Of a stretch of DNA of 64,000 nucleotides, positions 58,701-64,000 are shown piece by piece. Source of the DNA: Gambelia wislizenii (Eukaryota > Chordata > Lepidosauria > Squamata > Crotaphytidae); NCBI GenBank assembly GCA_030847615.1, contig JAUMIR010000003.1, positions 27,774,501 through 27,838,500 of the forward strand, written 5' to 3'. The translations under genes were made by a program, and so were the position numbers. The notes beneath the pieces are model-generated. The model searched no databases, was not told where the DNA came from, and saw nothing but the letters and a program-made list of their open reading frames with translations. Numbering within the stretch: the stretch's first letter is position 1; each line of letters begins with the position of its first letter.

Positions 58701-59538
58701 GGGGTCGTTTACACGGGCAAATATTCCTCTAAATATACGGCTAAGATAGCTCATAGTTCCCACGGATCGCAGCACAGCATCGCCTCATTCAGAAGTGGGG
58801 GAGGTAAAACACCCAAATATAGCGTGCCAGGGGATGTCGCTACTTTTGCCGGCATATTTGCAATGTAGCGCTTTATCGGCAGTGTAAACTAAGGGCTGCA
58901 TCAGATCTGCATTGTGATTGGTTTCTGTGATGTAAGGGGTGGGCTTAAAAGAGAGGGACTGCATTCAGTAGCATCAGGAAACTTTGAAAAATCCTCTCTG
59001 CTATTTTGCAGAAGATCTGCCAAGAAAAAGGATTCCAAAGACTTTTCAGTCATAAAGTTCCCATCTGTCAGCTCTGCTTGGGGGAGGGAGAGAGGGGGGG
59101 GGGGAGGGAGAGAGGGGGGGAGGGAGGGGGGCAGATTGAAAAATCCTCTGCTATTTTGCAAGTCTGTGAACCCTGACAAAACAAATCGCGCTGGAAAAAC
59201 TTGTGATAGGTTCACCTTAGGATCCACAGCATGGCAGCAAGGTCTTTTAGCAGAGAGATTACTGTCCCTCTGCTTCACGGAGTGAGTTCATTTACAGGCA
59301 GATTTACAGAGACACAGAGACAGAGCCACTTCTTTGATCTCCCCCCCTGCTATTTGGGCAGTCTGAGTCTGGTCTATGCCCTTCCCCATACAGCCTTTGT
59401 CTGCTTGGGAGCCCCCCCCCCACTTTTTCAAGTCTGAACGTAAAAGCAGCATAATTAGAAAAAAAACCTGACTGGCACAGCTGCGGAAAAGAATTAAAAT
59501 GCATGTTGCCGCAGTAAATCTGCTGTGTAAACCAGCCC
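58701..59538. mobile_element. 838-bp element with GGG(G/C)TNGTTTACAC inverted ends
   Basis: The left end GGGGTCGTTTACACGGGC and the right end CTGTGTAAACCAGCCC are inverted, flanked by TAG on each side. The interior has many CpGs, a G/A-rich tract at 59080-59133, and a duplicated segment (AAATCCTCTCTGCTATTTTG near 58989, AAATCCTCTGCTATTTTGCA near 59139). There is no long protein match. A sibling starts at 63791. The class is uncertain; a 3-bp duplication and CACGGGC near the end recall the TTA element at 47482. Confidence 0.65.
59080..59133. repeat. (GGGAGA)n / G-rich tract
   Basis: Runs of 3 to 12 G separated by single A or AGA over about 50 bp; strong potential for G-quadruplexes on the plus strand. 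Confidence 0.85.
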
Positions 59539-60588
59539 TAGGTCTTGTCTGCAGCAGCTAGGATTGACAAGTGGATCTAGGGCTATATGCACAAGAAAGG
59601 TTCCATTGATTAATTTAAAGGATCTGTCTTAACACACCCTCCAAAGTTTATAAAGTGGGGGATATTTCATAGTTTTATCCAGAACTTGGAAAATATACTT
59701 TGTTGGGTTCTCACTCCTAGAATCCTGCAGCTAGCATAGGTAGCAGCTATGCTTGTTTAAGGACATTGGGAGTTACAGTCCAAAAAGTAACTTTTCACAA
59801 CTCTGTTTTCAGCAGATGCCTGCCAAGAAGCAAACTTTAGTTTCATCAACTTCTTTCTAGCTTTACTATGCAGTAGCAGAAGCCAATTTCAATATTTTGA
59901 CCTTTAGGTCCTAACAAAGCTAACTGAGTACAGAAGCAGGGAATAGCTTGAAAGACTGAAATGGTATCAGAACTGAATAAACATATAAAAATGCAAATTT
60001 TTAAAATCATCAAAAATCCATATAATAAGCTACAGCTTGTTTTGCCATACGGATTTGAGATGGTTCCCCCCCGCTTCTGCAGGGTAGGTGAAAGAAATGA
60101 ATTTCTCAGTAATCTACCTCTCCTCACATGCAAGGGTAGAAAGAAAACTAATTTTCTGTACAAATTATCTTTTTAAGAAAGTGAGACTCTTTCTAGTGAC
60201 TTCTTGAAGTATCAGAAAACAATCAGCTGTTTGTCCTTCTTCTTCAACAGACACAACAGCTTTTTTGAAGAACCAAGGTATATTATGACAGCATGAACCT
60301 AGGCTACCACTGGATTCTCGTGCTTCCATCCCCTCCTCTGGCACGTCCACAAGGAGGAAATTGGAAGTGTCTACTTCCATTTTGGATAAATTTAAGATTA
60401 AGATTAATTTTAAATTTGGTGTTACACATTGATACCTAAACTGTGATTAATTGCAACCCTAGTTGGTTAAATTAGGTCAGCTTCATAACCCATAATTTGA
60501 AACTGCTTTGCTTTCTTTTTTAAAAAAGCCATGTTTATGATTAACCACAGTTCATCAACTTTGGATGACACAACAAATTCTTCAGTAC

Positions 60589-60837
60589 AGGTGGACTCAT
60601 ATCTCTGGGGGTCTGGTTCCTGGACTTATAGAAACAGATACCAGATAACTGCAGATAACAGTGAACCCAATTAAAATAAAAGCCTTCCAATAAAAACATA
60701 CCATAGAGTTGCATTGGAGGACCTAGAATATGCCTAGAGATATTCCACTGTGACTCTGTGGTATGTGTCCCCTATTTTGAGTCCCATGGATAACTGAAAC
60801 TACTGATATTGGTTCTGTGGATATGTGGATCTGACTG
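60589..60837. mobile_element. pogo-like MITE, CAGTNGGACCCCC family
   Basis: Left CAGGTGGACTCATATCTCTG; interior ACCATAGAGTTGCATTGGAG and CTAGAATATGCCTAGAGATA; right GATATGTGGATCTGACTG; TA on both sides (60587-60588, 60838-60839). Confidence 0.75.
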
Positions 60838-61300
60838 TATATGCAAAACGGAAGGAAAATACTGCAGTCTGCTGGTACAGAAGAAGGTTGGCGTATATGA
60901 AGCCTAAGCTCCTTTTTATCATGGCAAGTCATGGTTTGCTATGATGTCCATAATATATACCCAATTACATGTACTCTGGCTTATGTGTATGCAAAATGAC
61001 ATCTGTTCTATACTTTCTGAGACTGTCAGTTTTCATTTTAAAAATATATATGAACAAATCCCTAGCTGCCATGCCTATATTTGTATTTGGTCTTGGATGA
61101 GAGACCTGCTGAAATGAAAATCACTGACAAGGCATTTTTTTTTCTTCCAGAGGTTCTTCTTTATTAATATCTCTCCAGACAGATTTCTTAAAAAAAAAAA
61201 TACACCTCAAAGGTGCTTTGAAAGCAGTTTCAAGATTCTGTTTGGCATCTTGAAAGCCTATTTTTCTTTGCTAGGCACTAATCAGGAATTTCTCCCACAG

Positions 61301-61453
61301 GTTCTCAGATGCAGCAGAACGAAGCTCCTACTGGCAGACTGTCTTCTAGAAGACATACACTGACTGCTGCTGACTACACTGGCTCTGAAGCAGAGAACTA
61401 CAGTGCTATAACTAGGCTCTGCTTCTTGGAGACCAGGAATATTTCTGCAACAG
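61301..61453 (+). CDS. WDR49: WD-repeat protein (WDR49/WDR64 family), internal exon e
   Basis: This 153-bp exon follows a good polypyrimidine tract (TTTCTCCCACAG) and ends at donor GTATGG, phase 1 in and phase 1 out. It opens with a polar, low-complexity linker (SQMQQNEAPTGRLSSRRHTL). It then enters a hydrophobic strand (YSAITRLCFLETRNISATG) that looks like the start of another propeller blade, to be completed by an exon beyond the window. The linker is the least conserved-looking part. The open frame, splice sites and matching phase support it as real coding sequence rather than chance. Confidence 0.85.
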
Positions 61454-62119
61454 GTATGGGATAAGCATCTGATACATTTCCTATGACCTAGTTTGCATGC
61501 TGCCCTTTGAACTGAGTGGATACACAAATGAAGGCCTATATGGCCTAACTGGAACTTTGAAAAAGAGGAGTATAAGAGAACTCGACAAAGTGACTTTTCG
61601 CACTATAACTCCCAGAATTGTATATGAGAGTGGTAATTTTTTTTAAAAAAAAGTCTTTCTTTTTTTTTTTTTAGAGCTGTATTATACCTTCCCTGATTTG
61701 GAAGGGAGAGTCCCAATTAATTCTCTGTTGTCCTACTTTTTCAATTGCTTTTAAAATGTTTAAATTTCTTTCTCTTCTCACTTTCCCCCTTTATCATCAG
61801 TATACTTCAATTGATACAAACTGAGTTCAGAATGCAAAATTAGTTTGTATTCAAATAACTTAGCAGTGGGAGAAGAAAGGGTGAAAGTCTTGCCCTTCCC
61901 ATTTGGCTTAGGCAAAAGCAAACTGTGGTGCCCTCTCTTAACTTGTTGGTTCTTCCTCATTAATAACTTTTGCCACCTTGACCACACTCTGGACATATGC
62001 ATTCCGATTTTCATCTGTCAAATGTTGGAGAGTGTGGTGTCTTTCAAAAAGGTAACTTTTCCAAGCTAAACACAGTCACTGATGGCAGGAAAGACGTATT
62101 GCACTGCACTGTGATAGCA

Positions 62120-62465
62120 CTACTGGCTGGACCTGGCGTGCCATATGTTCTTCCGGAATCATTGAGGGTGATTCACTCTGTTGCCCTGCAGCCGCCACCA
62201 CCACCAATTGACTGCTTGGGTCCTGTCACAGTGGCAGCAGTGGCATCCCACTACTGTTGCCGCTGTTGCCAATTGACTGCCTGGGTCCCGCTGCAGCCCG
62301 TGACTGGTGAGTGGCTGAGGGAGTGAGAGAAGGGAGGGGACCTTGTGAGGCTGAAGATGTAAATGCAGATTGAGTTGCAGGAGTGGATTGTGAGGTGGAG
62401 AGGGAATTCACAATGTGGGTGGTGATTGGTTGGGTGTTTTCCTGAGCAGCCAATCAGCACACTGG
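62120..62465. repeat. dispersed repeat with GCCGCCACC core
   Basis: TTGAGGGTGATTCACTCTGT, TGCCCTGCAGCCGCCACCAC and ATTGACTGCTTGGGTCC match 8545-8620. The block ATTGACTGC...GGGTCC is present twice within this copy. The last 60 bases (TTGGTTGGGTGTTTTCCTGA, CCAATCAGCACACTGGGA) also match 10540-10605. Confidence 0.55.
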
Positions 62466-62475
62466 GAGAGGAAAC

Positions 62476-62655
62476 TCAGGCCTATTGTACATACCCAAGC
62501 CATATTCTGGGGTTTGTAGTTTAGTGAAAAGTTCTCTGGCTGAGAATGCTAAATGCCCCTCAGGATTCCCAGGATTCCCAGGATTCTGTGGGAGGCAGCC
62601 ATAGCAGTTAAAGTGGAATAATGATGCTATAGCAGTGTAGTGTGGTAAGGCCCTT
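62476..62655. mobile_element. hAT-like MITE (GGCCTTTTCACAC family)
   Basis: CATATTCTGGGGTTTGTAGT, GAAAAGTTCTCTGGCTGAGA, ATAGCAGTTAAAGTGGAATA and TGTAGTGTGGTAAGGCCC. The motif CAGGATTCC is triplicated at 62561-62590. Confidence 0.65.
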
Positions 62656-63214
62656 TGAGTACTACTCTATTGTCATTGCCTCCTTCTTTCCCTATGCTTG
62701 GAGAGAAATTAACATCAACTCATTTTTTCCCTTAAGAGTGTATCAACATTTACAAACTGAAATGGACAGATGTGTTCATCTAGACAGAGGGGCTTGAATG
62801 CTCAACTTTACATAGCCTGCCTATGAATTTCTGTGTATGTAACCATAATTGGAGTCCTTTTTAATGTACAGAATATATACAAAAAAAAAAAAAAGCCTCC
62901 TCATCCTTTGATATCTGTATGTCTGGCAGTCACATCATGATCCTCTTCATGCTTATATATAGTTTATATATATTGAATTTTGTCAGTGCAGAGGGATGAG
63001 AGCATTCTGGGGTCATAGCGCAGGTATGAATAAGGCATTCCTTTTTATTGGTGGCTTAGCCCTGTCAGTATAGAAGTGAAGTCTCGTCTGTACCAGCACT
63101 ATACCCCGGGAATGGCTGAGGACGCAGGCATCTCATAATTTTGCCCTTTCTGTCATTTCTGCATTCTTCTGACAGAGTTTGGGACACAATTTTTGCCACA
63201 TTTCTCTGCATCTG

Positions 63215-63401
63215 ATAATCTCCTATTATGGCTTCATCCTATGGACTCCTGGGATTTGTAGTTTTCTTGTGGCACCAGATCTGACAGAGAAGGCTAAAAC
63301 TCTCACAAAACTACAGACGCCATAATTCCATAGCATTGAGCCAAGGCAGTTAAAATGGTGTCAAACTGCATTATTTCTGCAGTGTATCAGCAGCCTTAGA
63401 A
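63215..63401. mobile_element. hAT-like MITE (GGCCTTTTCACAC family), worn ends
   Basis: CCTATGGACTCCTGGGATTT, ATAATTCCATAGCATTGAGC and AGGCAGTTAAAATGGTGTCA in family order. Confidence 0.55.
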
Positions 63402-63790
63402 TCTACCTTCTGAACAATCGATTGGGATGGATTATCAAGGAAACTTCTTTGAAAGTTAGGACTATGAAATGCAAATCAATGCAAAACATGTTTCTCTCTT
63501 TAAGGTAAGCATCCTCCAGGTGCTTTGATTATGCAATGACAATGAAACATGCTGCCATATCACCATGGTGAAATCTGGCCATATGATGGGGAAACCATAG
63601 TTTCTTTGTTTGTTTGCTGCATTAGTTGCTGCTGCATTTGGAAAACTCAGCTCCAGGACTGGGGAGATTTTCACATATCTTACCATCCAATTGGGAAGAC
63701 ATAAAGGGGATTGAATCAGAACTCAGATTAAAATAACAAAGGAATTCCAGTCCCACCCCCTTCAACACTTGCCCTGCTAATGGGAAACAT

Positions 63791-64000
63791 GGGCTGCGTT
63801 TACATGGGCAAATATTCCCCTAAATATACTGCTAAGATTGCCCATTGTTCCCATGGATCGAGCCACAGTATTGCCTCATTCAGAAGGGGGGAAGTCAAAA
63901 TACCCAAATGTAGTGTGACAGGGGATGTCGCTACTTTAACTGGTTTATTTGAAAAGTAGTGCGACTTAGTGCATTATTGCTAGTATGAACGGCAAGTACG
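63791..64000. mobile_element. start of a sibling of the element at 58701, cut by window end
   Basis: GGGCTGCGTTTACATGGGCA, AATATTCCCCTAAATATACT and AGGGGATGTCGCTACTTT align with 58701-58890. The rest lies beyond the window. Confidence 0.7.

Larger units (their letters stand above)
52733..61300 (+). other. intron between exons d and e
   Basis: An 8.6-kb phase-1 intron. It holds L2-type tails at 53235-53300 and 56262-56372, a SINE head fragment, a hAT-like MITE, a CR1 3' tail, a palindromic repeat, an 838-bp element with inverted ends and a pogo-like MITE. The longest quiet stretches are 53760-56260 (apart from an AATA microsatellite), 57250-57910, 59545-60585 and 60840-61300. In these I see A+T-rich unique-looking DNA and no convincing exon. 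Confidence 0.75.
61454..64000 (+). other. intron (right flank of the WD-repeat gene)
   Basis: Follows donor GTATGG of the last exon seen, which leaves in phase 1, so a further exon should begin beyond the window. The flank contains a GCCGCCACC-rich repeat (62120-62465), two hAT-like MITE remnants and the start of an inverted-end element at 63791. 61460-62115 and 62660-63215 show nothing recognisable. Confidence 0.7.

Noticed and set aside
59198..59225. Sauria-type SINE tail fragment (GTGATAGGTTCACCTTAGGA)
   Set aside because: The match is only about 20 bases and lies inside another element; too short to call as a separate insertion.

Overview
The window is a piece of a squamate reptile genome, probably an iguanian-type lizard. 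It is A+T-rich and crowded with young and old CR1 LINEs. It has tRNA-headed Sauria-type SINEs with a BovB-like tail, 5S-rRNA-derived SINE pieces, L2-type LINE tails, and many short non-autonomous DNA transposons. The Sauria-type SINEs are the strongest lineage marker. No bacterial, viral or organellar genes are visible.

The only host gene I can support is a plus-strand WD-repeat protein that matches the WDR49/WDR64 pair, WDR49 being the better guess. Five consecutive internal exons lie at 19077-19241, 22468-22583, 47013-47143, 52634-52732 and 61301-61453. Their splice sites are consensus and their phases join without a break, giving about 221 codons of open frame. The first exon begins at an acceptor and the last ends at a donor, so the whole 64 kb appears to be gene interior. 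The remaining sequence is intron: left flank 1-19076, 3.2 kb, 24.4 kb, 5.5 kb, 8.6 kb, and right flank 61454-64000.

Layout: 1-19 kb holds SINEs, small DNA transposons (pogo/Tigger-like and hAT-like), a foldback repeat and a 3' CR1 fragment (14.2-15.8 kb). The short intron 19.2-22.5 kb holds a decayed CR1 fragment with an internal deletion. The 24 kb intron holds an old antisense CR1/L3-type LINE (26.5-30.5 kb), a nearly full-length sense CR1 with ORF1 esterase, endonuclease and reverse transcriptase regions (31.3-34.7 kb), another sense CR1 (41.9-44.5 kb), and two copies of a different LINE in opposite orientations near 44-45.4 kb. At 47.3-48.3 kb a CpG-rich element with a TTA target duplication sits inside an older repeat. 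From 49 to 64 kb come more hAT-like, pogo-like and L2-type repeats, and an 838-bp element with inverted ends (58.7-59.5 kb) that has a partial sibling at the right edge.

The best finds are insertions dated by in-window evidence: nested elements with target duplications and paralogous empty sites, a 67-bp LINE 3' end that seeded a (GA)n microsatellite, a non-autonomous element carrying exon-like segments with consensus splice signals, and pogo-like MITEs that look closely related to mammalian MER2/Tigger-derived repeats. I found no evidence for a wholly new biological system.
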